The notes under the pieces were generated by a model, which saw only the letters and a list, made by a program, of their open reading frames with translations, had not been told where the DNA came from and did not search any database. Source: UBA1081 sp045636025 (GTDB lineage: Bacteria > Bacillota > Clostridia > Oscillospirales > Acutalibacteraceae). From it: a stretch of 64,000 nucleotides of DNA. Shown here piece after piece: positions 52,154 to 60,829 of this stretch (position 1 is its first letter; every line of letters starts with the position of its first letter). The translations under genes were made by a program, and so were the position numbers. The stretch covers positions 1 through 64,000 of the forward strand of contig JAZTWP010000085.1 in assembly GCA_045636025.1 (NCBI GenBank), given 5' to 3'.

Positions 52154-54034
52154 TTAATAATAAGAAACATTTTTATTGTCAAAAGGTTGATTGTCACCTT
52201 CAAGAATGTTTTCATTGTAGAATGTGCTTTTAAGTTCAAACACACTATTGACAGTTTTCCATCCCTTTTCTCCACCCTCTTCTTCAAAGAGAGTTTTTAC
52301 ACCTGAAAACATATTTGTACCAAGCCCAAGCTTCTCGCCTTCAATTTTAACACCGATGCTTGCAAGAATTGTGGGGAACATATCATAGTTCGCCCACCAT
52401 CTGTTTTGAGTTGTTTTTTCTGACACATTTGTTGTCATTTCCTTCGGAACATTCAAAAACAGATTAAAAGTTGTTCTGATATAGTTTTGATCAAAACCGA
52501 CGAAGAAATTTGTATCCATACTGTTATGGTCACCTATGATAACAATAGTTGTATTTTCATAGAATGGTTGCTGCTGAATCCAACGCACAAGCTTTACAGC
52601 CTCTGATGCACTGTATGCAATAACATTAGCATACTGACTTTCTCTTGGAGTGGGAGTATTAGGACCAACATAACCATCAGGGAAATGCGTATCAGCCGTT
52701 TCCATAACAAAATTAAAAGGTTTTCCGGTCTGAGCAAGACGTGTTATTTCATCCTTGGCATATTCATAGAGTTTATCATCCTCAAACCCCCAATAAACAT
52801 AATAATCGTCAGGGATCCAACCTTTTTCAATTGCTGCATCATAGTCAAGAATATTGTAATTGCCATGATTTTTATAAAAATGATCAAGCCCACCGAATTT
52901 TGCAGTTGCACCAAACATTATCGTCTGTTCATATCCCTGAGCTTCAAGAATATCGCCAAGCATCACAGCTCCTGGCATAAAATTACCTTCAGAACCATAT
53001 GCATTAGGTCCTGTGGTCACCTTCATCGGTATACCACCATTCATATTTACCATTGATGCAACAGACCAACTACAACCAGTTGTTGAGACAGGTCCTCCGA
53101 ACCCAGTATCGAGATGAGAGAAACTTACACCTTCTTTTGCAAGTTCGGTAAGCGGAGCTATAAGATTCTCTTCCATATATCCACCCATATCGATTGATGC
53201 GTATGAGTTTTCCATTGATTCAAGATAAATATGAATAAGATTTCTCTTCTTTTCAGGAAAATGCATTTTTACAGTTCTAGGATCTACAAAATGTTCTTCA
53301 ATAAATTCAGATTCAATAACATACATTTTCACCAGTTTTACCAGTTCAAATCTTACAACACCATATGCACAGCCACCGATACAAACAGCTAATGCAAGAA
53401 TAATGCTTGCAATTTTTCTCATTACTGATGAAAAAATCTTTATCTTTCTATCTTTATATTCAAAAAACAATTCTCTTCCTGAAAAAACAAACATCATAAA
53501 GATTATCACAATTGATATAGTCTGAAAAACAGGTCCGGACCACAAAGAGTCCATAATTGTATCACTTGTACCTTCAGTTGGTGAAAGAAGATTTATAAGC
53601 ATCTGATCAGGAGGAATTTCCCCAAAAACTTCTTTACCCCATATTGTGCCGGTGAATGCTGCTGCACCAAAAAATACAAGCAGAACTGAAACAATTTTTA
53701 TTATCATACTTTTTTTTGTTCCGCAAGAATCTTTTTCATAAATAAACCTGTGATCGACAATTCCTATTACAAATGTCCAAACAATACCAACGATCAAAGT
53801 TATCGCAAAATATAAATACGGAAATCTTGACGAATGACCATTTACAGGAAAAACAGAACCTCCATTTATAAATTTAAACAATACTTCACATGTCAATAAT
53901 GAAAAAACATTAGCAACAACAGCATCAACAATCGTTACATACATAACAGCTGTACATTTTTTAATTTTTCTTACAAAAAGCGAATCAAACAAGCCAACCA
54001 ATGAACCTGCAATAATAGTAACAGCTATAAACAT
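52154..54034 (-). CDS. LTA synthase/MdoB-family sulfatase-fold membrane enzyme
   Basis: The 626-residue protein has five N-terminal membrane helices (from FIAVTIIAGSLVGLFDSLF to IASIILALAVCIGGCAYGVV) and an outside sulfatase-fold domain from about residue 265. NLIHIYLESMENSY has the metal-site Glu, VSTTGCSWSVASMVNMNGGI the nucleophile region, FVMETADTHFP the His site and VIIGDHNSMD the Asp-His pair. Relatives transfer phosphoglycerol in polymer or glycan decoration. At the usual GTGWT nucleophile position the sequence reads GCSWS, so Ser rather than Thr may act. Start 54034 follows AAGGAG; the frame extends upstream without a site. Confidence 0.85.
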   Translation of the reverse strand: MFIAVTIIAGSLVGLFDSLFVRKIKKCTAVMYVTIVDAVVANVFSLLTCEVLFKFINGGSVFPVNGHSSRFPYLYFAITLIVGIVWTFVIGIVDHRFIYEKDSCGTKKSMIIKIVSVLLVFFGAAAFTGTIWGKEVFGEIPPDQMLINLLSPTEGTSDTIMDSLWSGPVFQTISIVIIFMMFVFSGRELFFEYKDRKIKIFSSVMRKIASIILALAVCIGGCAYGVVRFELVKLVKMYVIESEFIEEHFVDPRTVKMHFPEKKRNLIHIYLESMENSYASIDMGGYMEENLIAPLTELAKEGVSFSHLDTGFGGPVSTTGCSWSVASMVNMNGGIPMKVTTGPNAYGSEGNFMPGAVMLGDILEAQGYEQTIMFGATAKFGGLDHFYKNHGNYNILDYDAAIEKGWIPDDYYVYWGFEDDKLYEYAKDEITRLAQTGKPFNFVMETADTHFPDGYVGPNTPTPRESQYANVIAYSASEAVKLVRWIQQQPFYENTTIVIIGDHNSMDTNFFVGFDQNYIRTTFNLFLNVPKEMTTNVSEKTTQNRWWANYDMFPTILASIGVKIEGEKLGLGTNMFSGVKTLFEEEGGEKGWKTVNSVFELKSTFYNENILEGDNQPFDNKNVSYY

Positions 54035-54171
54035 AAAAAACTCCTTTTTACTGCTAATTGACCTCAGCAATTTTTTTTCATAATTATACCTAAATCCTTC
54101 ACAAAAAGCAACATATAAATAATACTGAATAATCATGATATTCTGTTCACAAAATAATATAGGTGATTAAT

Positions 54172-54819
54172 ATGAAAAGAATAGGTAAAAATGTAATAAA
54201 ACTTTCAGGCACAACGGGAATTGTTGCAAGTGCGGGAGTAGGTGCAACGGCAGAAAAATCAGGTCCGCTGTCGGCTGATTTTGATTTTCTCTTTGACGAT
54301 GACAACATCGGCTGTGACACATGGGAAAAGGCAGAAAGTGCGCTTCACAAAAAAGCTGTTACCCTTGCAATTGAAAAATCGGGAAAGACAAATGATAATA
54401 TCAATCTGATTTTTGCAGGTGATCTGCTTAATCAGTGTACGGGGTCAACTTTCGGCATAAGGGATATGAATATTCCCTTTGTGGGAATGTACGGAGCCTG
54501 TTCAACAATGGTGCTTTCCCTTGCGACAGCATCGGTTTTTGTTGATTCGGGTGCGGCAGAAACAGCAGTTGCCTCCACATCATCGCATTTCTGCTCAGCC
54601 GAAAAACAATTCAGATTTCCCCTTGAATACGGCGGTCAGCGACCTCCCACGGCACAACGCACGGCAACAGCGTCAGGGGCTATAGTACTTGAAGGCGGAA
54701 AAGAAAACGGAATTATCATAAACAAAGTAATGTTCGGAAAAATTCAGGATTTCGGCATAACAGATGCAAACAATATGGGTGCGGCAATGGCACCTGTAGA
54801 TGTTAAAATAGAACCATAA
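54172..54819 (+). pseudogene. spoVAD: spoVAD truncated by an integrated element
   Basis: The 215 codons encode the N-terminal two thirds of SpoVAD, a thiolase-fold protein that carries dipicolinic acid: FAGDLLNQCTGSTFGIRDMN, GMYGACSTMVLSLATASVFV, STSSHFCSAEKQFRFPLEYG, GGQRPPTAQRTATASGAIVL and ITDANNMGAAMAP. Family members are about 335-340 residues. The sequence leaves the family right after MGAAMAP and stops seven codons later (VDVKIEP). The ATG at 54172 follows AGGTGA. Mobile-element genes begin at once, so the missing third is expected beyond the right edge. Confidence 0.88.
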
Positions 54820-55035
54820 ATTAAGCGAAAAGCAACACAAAATCTTACACAAATTTCGACACGAAAGGTGGTGAAAAAGCCCTATTTTACTGGGGTTGCG
54901 AACATTTTAGAACTTTTAATTTTAGTGAGAGTAAAACTGTCCGAAAACACTTGTTTGCAATTTATTTACAATTAGTTTTTGACGCAAAAATCAGTATTAT
55001 TATGACAAATAAGAAAAAACGAAAGGATGAATCAA

Positions 55036-55392
55036 ATGAAAATTACATACCGCGAAGTGAATGGTTATCTTATTCCTAATCTCAAACTGCCACCTGAAGA
55101 GGCAAACATCAGACTTGGTAAATGGGGAATGATGTATAAATCTCATCTTGAAAATAATAAGAAGGTGTTTTTCAATACGCTGCTTATGCAAGGCAAACTG
55201 TATCAACATTGTGCAGAGGTTGAAAAGCAGGCAAGGGATATGTATGATATGCTTGTGGAGCAGATGAAAAAGTCAGAGGGTGTAACAGAGGGATTGAAAG
55301 AGGAAAATCAAATGGAGTGGGTGCAGAGAATGGGGAACATTGAATCGAGGGCAAGGGAGGTGGTGTGTAAAGAGTTAATCTATAATCAATAA
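55036..55392 (+). CDS. tnpV: TnpV transposon protein
   Basis: The 118-residue protein has the TnpV pattern: ITYREVNGYLIPNLKLPPEE, IRLGKWGMMYKSHLENNKKV, FNTLLMQGKLYQHCAEVEKQ, and EENQMEWVQRMGNIESRARE near the end. TnpV accompanies serine-recombinase elements such as Tn4451 relatives; its exact function is unclear. The start at 55036 gives normal spacing to GAAAGGA; 55027 abuts it. Confidence 0.9.
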   Translation: MKITYREVNGYLIPNLKLPPEEANIRLGKWGMMYKSHLENNKKVFFNTLLMQGKLYQHCAEVEKQARDMYDMLVEQMKKSEGVTEGLKEENQMEWVQRMGNIESRAREVVCKELIYNQ

Positions 55393-55396
55393 AAGC

Positions 55397-55426
55397 AAAA
55401 TCCGAGGTTTTTATTCCTCGGATTTT
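55397..55426 (+). terminator. Terminator of tnpV
   Basis: AAAATCCGAGG-tttttatt-CCTCGGATTTT. Confidence 0.88.
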
Positions 55427-55435
55427 GGGATAAAG

Positions 55436-56764
55436 ATGTTGATTAACAATTTGATTATTTTACGGACTCTTTATTTTTATTGTACATATTGTTCTGTTAA
55501 ATCATCAAGGTATCTCATTAAAAAATACGGCATTTCCTTTAACAAAATCATAGTGTCCTTGTTACGATCGAACATATCTCTCATTATCGGATGGCTACAA
55601 GTCAAGTCTATCATTTCCTTGAAATCTTTTATTCCTATGCTTTTATTGAAGCCACAAAAACAGGATAAAGTTTTACTCAGAACAATTGACGACTGTGCTC
55701 CCAAAAGCTCATTTTTGAGAAACAGCAACAATAGCAAATATCTATATTATTGTCACCTGAATCGCGGAGACAATCACTATCAGTACTACATAAGGACAGC
55801 AAATTTTATTCAAGATCAATTGTCTAATAACAACAAAGAATTGTTCTCTTGGTTTAGATTTATTAAAGAAAAGGAAACCATTAGCAATAAAAATACAGTA
55901 AATATTATTGTTTCACCTTCTCATTTCAGTAACGAAGCTTTTGTGTCAGCTATTAATCAACATGTTTTTGAAGGTAAAGCATATATAATTAATTTTGATG
56001 TAAAAAAAGAGTTTCGCAGTTCTTTTGAGGCGAAATATAGCAATTATAAAGTTATGTTTGAATTAGCATTAAACGATTATCCACATTTCGATAAAATTGT
56101 TAATTTTTATTTCATTGATGATAATATAGTGACAGGTGATACCTATCATAGAACAAAATCATTGATTGGCTTTTATGAAGAAGAAGAATATCGTTTTTTA
56201 ATATCAAATTCAGTTGATATATCATCTAGAAATAAGCAGTTTGTTTTTGACAATATTATTAACTATTCAGAAGATCCAAAAAACAAAAAACCATTTATTA
56301 ATATTAAGTTTGGAAGAAACTATCCAACAGAAAAAGATAGCAAAAGTAAGGTTGCAGATGATTTCACTGTAAAGCAAATACGTATATTAGGAAACGATGT
56401 TCATTATAATTTGTGGAAGGATCAGATAACACAACTAACGACAAAAAACGCAACATATAAAAAACTTTTTGAGCAAATCAAATTAATAAAAGAAGATTGT
56501 GAACAAAAATGTATAATTATAGGCGAAGCTATAGATGAAAAACAAAAGGAAATTTTTCAACTTTTAGATGGCTTGAACTTTTCCAACAAAGAAAAAACTC
56601 CTATTTGGTGTGAAGGGCATCTTCCCTTGCGTAGTATAACAATTTCACCTAGCATTAATGAAGAGCAAGTGTTTAACATGCTCAACCATTATTGTAAACA
56701 CGGAAAGTATTGGCTGAAGTATGTTAAAATAAATAAATCTACAATACCATATCGAAGTACATAA
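55436..56764 (+). CDS. PRTase-like protein (conflict-system type), start uncertain
   Basis: The open frame is 442 residues and much richer in AT than its neighbours. Residues about 230-255 read NFYFIDDNIVTGDTYHRTKS, which matches the PRPP-binding loop of phosphoribosyltransferases (hydrophobic strand, DD, then TGxT). Upstream NIIVSPSHFSNEAFVSAINQ could be the first strand of the fold. Such PRTases (PRTase-CE) have been described by in-silico work in bacterial conflict systems. The first 100 residues look unlike protein and overlap an opposite-strand frame, and no ribosome site precedes the ATG. So the gene is probably missing its 5' end after insertion. Confidence 0.55.
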   Translation: MLINNLIILRTLYFYCTYCSVKSSRYLIKKYGISFNKIIVSLLRSNISLIIGWLQVKSIISLKSFIPMLLLKPQKQDKVLLRTIDDCAPKSSFLRNSNNSKYLYYCHLNRGDNHYQYYIRTANFIQDQLSNNNKELFSWFRFIKEKETISNKNTVNIIVSPSHFSNEAFVSAINQHVFEGKAYIINFDVKKEFRSSFEAKYSNYKVMFELALNDYPHFDKIVNFYFIDDNIVTGDTYHRTKSLIGFYEEEEYRFLISNSVDISSRNKQFVFDNIINYSEDPKNKKPFINIKFGRNYPTEKDSKSKVADDFTVKQIRILGNDVHYNLWKDQITQLTTKNATYKKLFEQIKLIKEDCEQKCIIIGEAIDEKQKEIFQLLDGLNFSNKEKTPIWCEGHLPLRSITISPSINEEQVFNMLNHYCKHGKYWLKYVKINKSTIPYRST

Positions 56765-56917
56765 ATATAAAACTTTACACCAATATTTTCTGAATAATGA
56801 TACATTAATTGAACTTTTGTTTTTTAAATCTTTAGACAAGAACTCTTTTCTCATCTCCTCATGCCCCTTCTGCAAAGCAATCCTTACACTCTCCTCTTCT
56901 GACATTTCATTAAGCAT
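56645..56917 (-). pseudogene. Remnant of a small minus-strand gene
   Basis: AAGGAG precedes an ATG encoding MLNEMSEEESVRIALQKGHE and EMRKEFLSKDL, which looks like a real protein start. After about 35 codons the sequence enters the AT-rich block and loses character. I read it as a small gene cut by the insertion of the PRTase segment. Confidence 0.4.
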
Positions 56918-56953
56918 TGCAATCTCCTTATACGTTTTCTTCTTACGGCGGAC

Positions 56954-57715
56954 CTAAACGGGTTCGCCGTTTTTGTCTTTTTGCATCTCAAATATGCTGT
57001 GACATTCAGGGCAGAAAGCAAGGCTATCAGCAATCATAAGCTGTGTACCGATATCAAGTTCGTTATATGCACACCATACTGCCTCAGACTGCTCTTTTCG
57101 GATAAGCTCAAGCTCCGGGTTAAAGGTGTTACCCCTTGTAACATCTTCAGCGGTTTCTTCTGAATCTTCGTCGCAGTATTCTTTGTAAAACGGTATAAAC
57201 AATGTGTTACGGAGACCGGCAGTAATAAGCTCACAGGTGAATTTAGGTGAACGGTCAATTTGTTCTGCTATCCTTTCGATGTTCTCTTGAGTAGCCACTT
57301 CGCCATACTCTCTGCAAAGAGCCATAGCCTTGCGGAGCATTTTGTTCTCATCGGCATTTGGTATGGTAAGACCATGCCTCATTGAACGGATGTATTCGTG
57401 AATCTCATGCTCATAATAATACTTTGCAAAATACAGGAACGGTACATTCTGCGATAAATCATATTTTTCAAGAGCCTTGTAAAGTCCGTGAACGAACACC
57501 ATCTTCAAATCAGCAAAATGCCCCTGCATAGCATAGTTTTGTACAATGCCGTAAATCTTATCGTTGAGCCTCGGCTCGTAAAAGTGTAGAAAATAGCCGA
57601 AATACCTTTCATCTTTTTCGGTCAGATAAAGCTCAATATATTCCTGAAGAGATTTCCTTTCTTTAGGTGCCGTAGCACAGTGAAATATATATAAATCTTC
57701 TTCCCATTTTTTCAT
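56954..57715 (-). CDS. Sigma-70-like factor of mobile-element type
   Basis: The 253-residue protein has a sigma region-2-like segment (HFADLKMVFVHGLYKALEKY, then DLSQNVPFLYFAKYYYEHEI and HEYIRSMRHGLTIPN). Helix-turn-helix sequence follows (NIERIAEQIDRSPKFTCEL), and there is a CPEC at the C-terminus. Similar proteins occur beside DUF6076-like genes in clostridial elements. It may drive element genes. AGGATG lies upstream; the gene follows the next one by 18 bases. Confidence 0.75.
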   Translation of the reverse strand: MKKWEEDLYIFHCATAPKERKSLQEYIELYLTEKDERYFGYFLHFYEPRLNDKIYGIVQNYAMQGHFADLKMVFVHGLYKALEKYDLSQNVPFLYFAKYYYEHEIHEYIRSMRHGLTIPNADENKMLRKAMALCREYGEVATQENIERIAEQIDRSPKFTCELITAGLRNTLFIPFYKEYCDEDSEETAEDVTRGNTFNPELELIRKEQSEAVWCAYNELDIGTQLMIADSLAFCPECHSIFEMQKDKNGEPV

Positions 57716-57733
57716 TATGCCACATCCTTTCCG

Positions 57734-58861
57734 TTAGTTTTTCTCTGTGTCAGCATAGAGCTTTTTACGGCTTAAATCTTTTTGGTACTGTGTTTTGAAA
57801 TATTCAGGGTCACGCTTGGCTAAAAGCATTCTGTTCCTTGCTATTATCTTTGCCTTTTCAGCAAATTCAGATGTTATTGTACCTCGTAAAGTTTCGGTAC
57901 GAATGCAGCTGCAACGCTTATTATAAATATCCATAATGGGATTGTTTTCTGAGAGCTCCTTTTTACGGATTGCGGCAGCATACTGTCTGCAGGTAAGCTT
58001 TTGACCGTTTATCTTTTCAGGGGCTATGCCGTTGGTACAGTATTTCTGTTTTCTTGCACTCTGCATAAGAAAATATTTCCCGCAGACCTCACATCTTTTA
58101 GGGTAATGACCATAGTGCAAGCCCTCAAAGAAATCCGTAACAATGAAGCTATAAAAGCTATCAAAGTATAGCTTTCTTGCAACAGTTGTAAACTGACTCT
58201 TTGCATTTTTCTTGACCTCTATAAACTCTTCATTTACAGAGAATGTCTTGTTAACGAATATCTGATTTGCTACAGGCAAAAGATGTCCCTCATCGTGCTT
58301 TTCAATATCAGGCAGAGCTTTTACAAAAGCGATAAGGTTTTTATGAGCACAGTACATATCATCGCTGATATTATTGAAGAATGTAATAATTCTGGTTAAC
58401 TCATTAATGATACCTTCATACTCGTTTATATACTCGAAATCGCAGCGGCGGTAAACAGTATCAACTATGACTTCATCTTGGGGTATTAAACCAATTTCGG
58501 CTCTTTGCACAAAGTAATCACAGATGCGTCGTCCCGTTTCTTCACTGAAGAGATATGCCACTCTTTCTCGGATAGTATCAAAGTCAAGGATACTGTAAAT
58601 AGGAATGTTAGGCAGAGCTTTCAGTTCCTCAAGAATCATTCTGCCTGTATCGGTAAAATTACGGATGTTGAGATATCCGCACCTTAACTGCTTGAGAATA
58701 TTGTGATTGATTTCGTCTGAAAAGACAGAAATTCTTGCAGCGGTATCATTTTTATAAAAAACATTCAAAAAATTTGTTGCGAATATACCGGCGGGATAGT
58801 TCTTTTTGTTCCAATATGCTCTTCCGTCACGGTATGCGACAGTCACAGAAAAGGCTCCCAT
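57734..58861 (-). CDS. DUF6076-like zinc-finger protein
   Basis: The 375-residue protein has an N-terminal alpha/beta part and a C-terminal zinc-binding segment (KRCEVCGKYFLMQSARKQKY, then LTCRQYAAAIRKKE). This pattern is shared with the DUF6076 family found in mobile elements. First gene of a two-gene minus-strand unit with the sigma-like factor. AAGGAGATG lies 6-7 bases upstream. Function unknown. Confidence 0.78.
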   Translation of the reverse strand: MGAFSVTVAYRDGRAYWNKKNYPAGIFATNFLNVFYKNDTAARISVFSDEINHNILKQLRCGYLNIRNFTDTGRMILEELKALPNIPIYSILDFDTIRERVAYLFSEETGRRICDYFVQRAEIGLIPQDEVIVDTVYRRCDFEYINEYEGIINELTRIITFFNNISDDMYCAHKNLIAFVKALPDIEKHDEGHLLPVANQIFVNKTFSVNEEFIEVKKNAKSQFTTVARKLYFDSFYSFIVTDFFEGLHYGHYPKRCEVCGKYFLMQSARKQKYCTNGIAPEKINGQKLTCRQYAAAIRKKELSENNPIMDIYNKRCSCIRTETLRGTITSEFAEKAKIIARNRMLLAKRDPEYFKTQYQKDLSRKKLYADTEKN

Positions 58862-59047
58862 AGTGCTATTTCATCTCCTTTTTTGAATTTTTGAGGTTAT
58901 TTTACTATCTTTTTCGGATGAAAAGTGTCAAAAACTGTATTTTCACAAAATTACTGTTTTCTTGTTACGGACTTTGATTTTCACTTGTTACTCTATAATG
59001 GGCGATTTTGCAAAAGTTCCCTATTAATTATATAGAGGGAGGTAAAA

Positions 59048-59176
59048 ATCACCGTATCTGAGTTCAAAATAATTGTATCATACCTGATTGTATTATACAA
59101 ATTTTACAGTCCCATAAAACGGACTTCAGCGAGAAGTAAAAAACTGCTCTCAGAAAAAATAAGAGTAGGCTGTTGA
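59048..59176 (+). pseudogene. Possible 42-codon gene with a mutated start codon
   Basis: GGGAGGT is followed at normal distance by ATC and an in-frame 42-codon reading (ITVSEFKIIVSYLIVLYKFY and on) ending in TGA at 59176. An ATG at that position would make a normal small gene. The rest of the 58862-59224 gap shows promoter-like AT sequence only. Confidence 0.3.
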
Positions 59177-59224
59177 TAATATTTTGATTGAATGATATAA
59201 TTTAACAAGATAGGAAGTGATAAA

Positions 59225-59941
59225 GTTGAAAAACTTAAGGCTATTCTTTTTGATTCCGGTAGAGTTCTTAACGGACCTGTTACGGGACATTGGTTTATAA
59301 CACCTAACTTTTGGGAATATGTTGATAAGAGTGTTTTTGATTCTCTTAATAAAAGCAAAATTGCTCATGCCTTTGCCGAGGCTGATAAATATATTGTAGC
59401 TCAAAAACTTATGACAACCAAAGAGGAAGAGTATCAACATTTTATAAAGTTCTATGAAATATTTTCATCACAGTTACCTGAATTAAAACTTACCTCCGAC
59501 GCAATTGAAAACATTGCAAAAGATTTGGTTTTCAATCCTAAAAAGTATTCATTCTACGATGACGCACTTGAGATAGTTCACAAACTAAAGGGCAAATATA
59601 AATTAGCAATCGTGTCAGATGCTTGGCCGTCACTTTTAGATGTTTACAATGAAAGCAATATGACTTCATATTTTGATTCAATTGTTATATCTTCTTTTCT
59701 CGGCACATCAAAACCTGACAGTAAAATGTATAACACTGCTCTTCAAGAATTAAATGTAAAACCCGAAGAAGCAATATTTATTGATGACAGCTTGAAAAAC
59801 TGCATGGGTGCTATGGTGGTTAGTATAAATACCGTTCTCCTTTGTAGGAACAAGCAAGCATATATTACAGAAAAAGTCAAAAGCATTGGTAAAGGATACA
59901 AAGTAATAAACGATTTAAAGCAACTATACAAATTTATATAA
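59225..59941 (+). CDS. HAD-superfamily hydrolase, start codon unclear
   Basis: The frame that carries HAD motif I (KAILFDSGRVLNGPVTGHW, with the nucleophile Asp), motif II (LAIVSDAWPS), motif III Lys (LGTSKPDSKMY) and motif IV (AIFIDDSLKN) runs to the stop at 59941. It has no ATG, GTG or TTG before motif I. The first in-frame ATG is 59411, which would remove the catalytic Asp. AGGAAGTG lies just ahead of 59226, where a TTG sits in a different frame. Either a start has been lost, a base was deleted, or a rare start is used. Relatives are phosphoglycolate- or YsbA-like phosphatases. Confidence 0.6.
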   Translation, partial: VEKLKAILFDSGRVLNGPVTGHWFITPNFWEYVDKSVFDSLNKSKIAHAFAEADKYIVAQKLMTTKEEEYQHFIKFYEIFSSQLPELKLTSDAIENIAKDLVFNPKKYSFYDDALEIVHKLKGKYKLAIVSDAWPSLLDVYNESNMTSYFDSIVISSFLGTSKPDSKMYNTALQELNVKPEEAIFIDDSLKNCMGAMVVSINTVLLCRNKQAYITEKVKSIGKGYKVINDLKQLYKFI

Positions 59942-59958
59942 AATACATACTCACATAC

Positions 59959-59987
59959 ACACTTGTTACTTCAACAGTAGCAGGTGT
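59959..59987 (+). terminator. Terminator of the HAD gene
   Basis: ACACTTGTTACT pairs with AGTAGCAGGTGT with two G-U pairs, then TTTTTTT. Confidence 0.85.
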
Positions 59988-60039
59988 TTTTTTATATCCA
60001 AAATCCTAAATTCCGGTATATGAATACTGCGTTAGATTT

Positions 60040-60400
60040 TTGGTAAAAGGGTCGTTGTGACCCTTTAGCAACTTATAATTTACTTTGTTTTCCCAATGGG
60101 AAACAAGTGCCCATTGGAATCTTCGCATCATGTAATTCTGGTAGGTTCCCATTTTGGGGACCTACCAACTTTATATATCAAAAATATTTTTATGAAAGGA
60201 GTTTTAACATATGATTTAGCACAAACCACAATCTGAGCCAAAAACTCAATATTTGGCTCAACACAAAATTCAACTGAGCCACTTTGGCTCAAAAACGGTG
60301 CCACTTTTGGCAGCACTTTTATAAACAAAGAAAAAAGTGATGCTACTTACGGTGCCACAAAAAGCACTTGATTAAGGGCGCCCTTATCAGCGGTGAAGGA
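60040..60400. other. Candidate oriT / relaxosome region
   Basis: Upstream of mobC a gene-free stretch holds many inverted repeats: AAAGGGTC/GACCCTTT at 60045-60065, CCAATGGG/CCCATTGG near 60095-60117, GGTAGGT/ACCTACC near 60140-60166. Four TGAGCCA/TGGCTCA half-sites follow at 60234, 60254, 60275 and 60285, and the palindrome TAAGGGCGCCCTTA at 60373-60386. Transfer origins next to MobC/relaxase genes have this organisation. A perfect ribosome site with ATG-ATT-TAG at 60211 encodes nothing. The nick site cannot be placed by eye. 60401-60529 is the mobC leader. Confidence 0.5.
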
Positions 60401-60529
60401 AGACAGACGAAGCACTTAACTATCCTATGGATGTCTGTCCTACACCGTAGCGAGCAGGGAACTTGTACGGCAAGTTCCAAATTCTTTAGGGTCCCTTAAT
60501 CCCTAAAATCAAATGAAAGGAATGGTGAT

Positions 60530-60826
60530 ATGAATACTACACCAAAAGCTAAAACACAAAGGCTTGAAATCAGGGTAACGCCTGAAAGCAAAAAGAAGAT
60601 TGAACGTTACGCTTCAAAATGCGGATTAACTACAACTGAATATGTAACAAAAAGAGCATTGGGATTTACACCAAGAACGGTGTCGCCTGATGCTTTTTTT
60701 AATTTCTACGGAAAGCTCTGTGAAATCTGCAATAAGGATATGACACCCGAAACTGAAGCAAAGCTACTCGCTCTCATTGATGAAATCCACAGCGAAATAC
60801 TCTCGCCCAAAAAAGGAGGTGAATGA
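60530..60826 (+). CDS. MobC-like mobilization protein (RHH type)
   Basis: The 98-residue protein starts with a ribbon-helix-helix region (QRLEIRVTPESKKKIERYAS, then KCGLTTTEYVTKRALGFTPR) and a helical C-terminus. This is the pattern of plasmid mobilization relaxosome proteins that load the relaxase at oriT. GAAAGGAATGGTGAT precedes the ATG. The relaxase frame starts 4 bases after its stop. Confidence 0.82.
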   Translation: MNTTPKAKTQRLEIRVTPESKKKIERYASKCGLTTTEYVTKRALGFTPRTVSPDAFFNFYGKLCEICNKDMTPETEAKLLALIDEIHSEILSPKKGGE

Positions 60827-60829
60827 CCT

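Noticed and set aside
55477..55737. An 86-codon minus-strand gene opposite the start of the PRTase-like frame
   Set aside because: The C-terminal part looks protein-like (MRDMFDRNKDTMILLKEMPY) but there is no ribosome site or recognisable family. I treat it as a possible remnant only, noted under the PRTase finding.
60211..60219. A gene start after GAAAGGAG at 60196
   Set aside because: The ATG is followed by ATT and then TAG, so nothing beyond a dipeptide is encoded; it may be a remnant leader within the oriT-like region.
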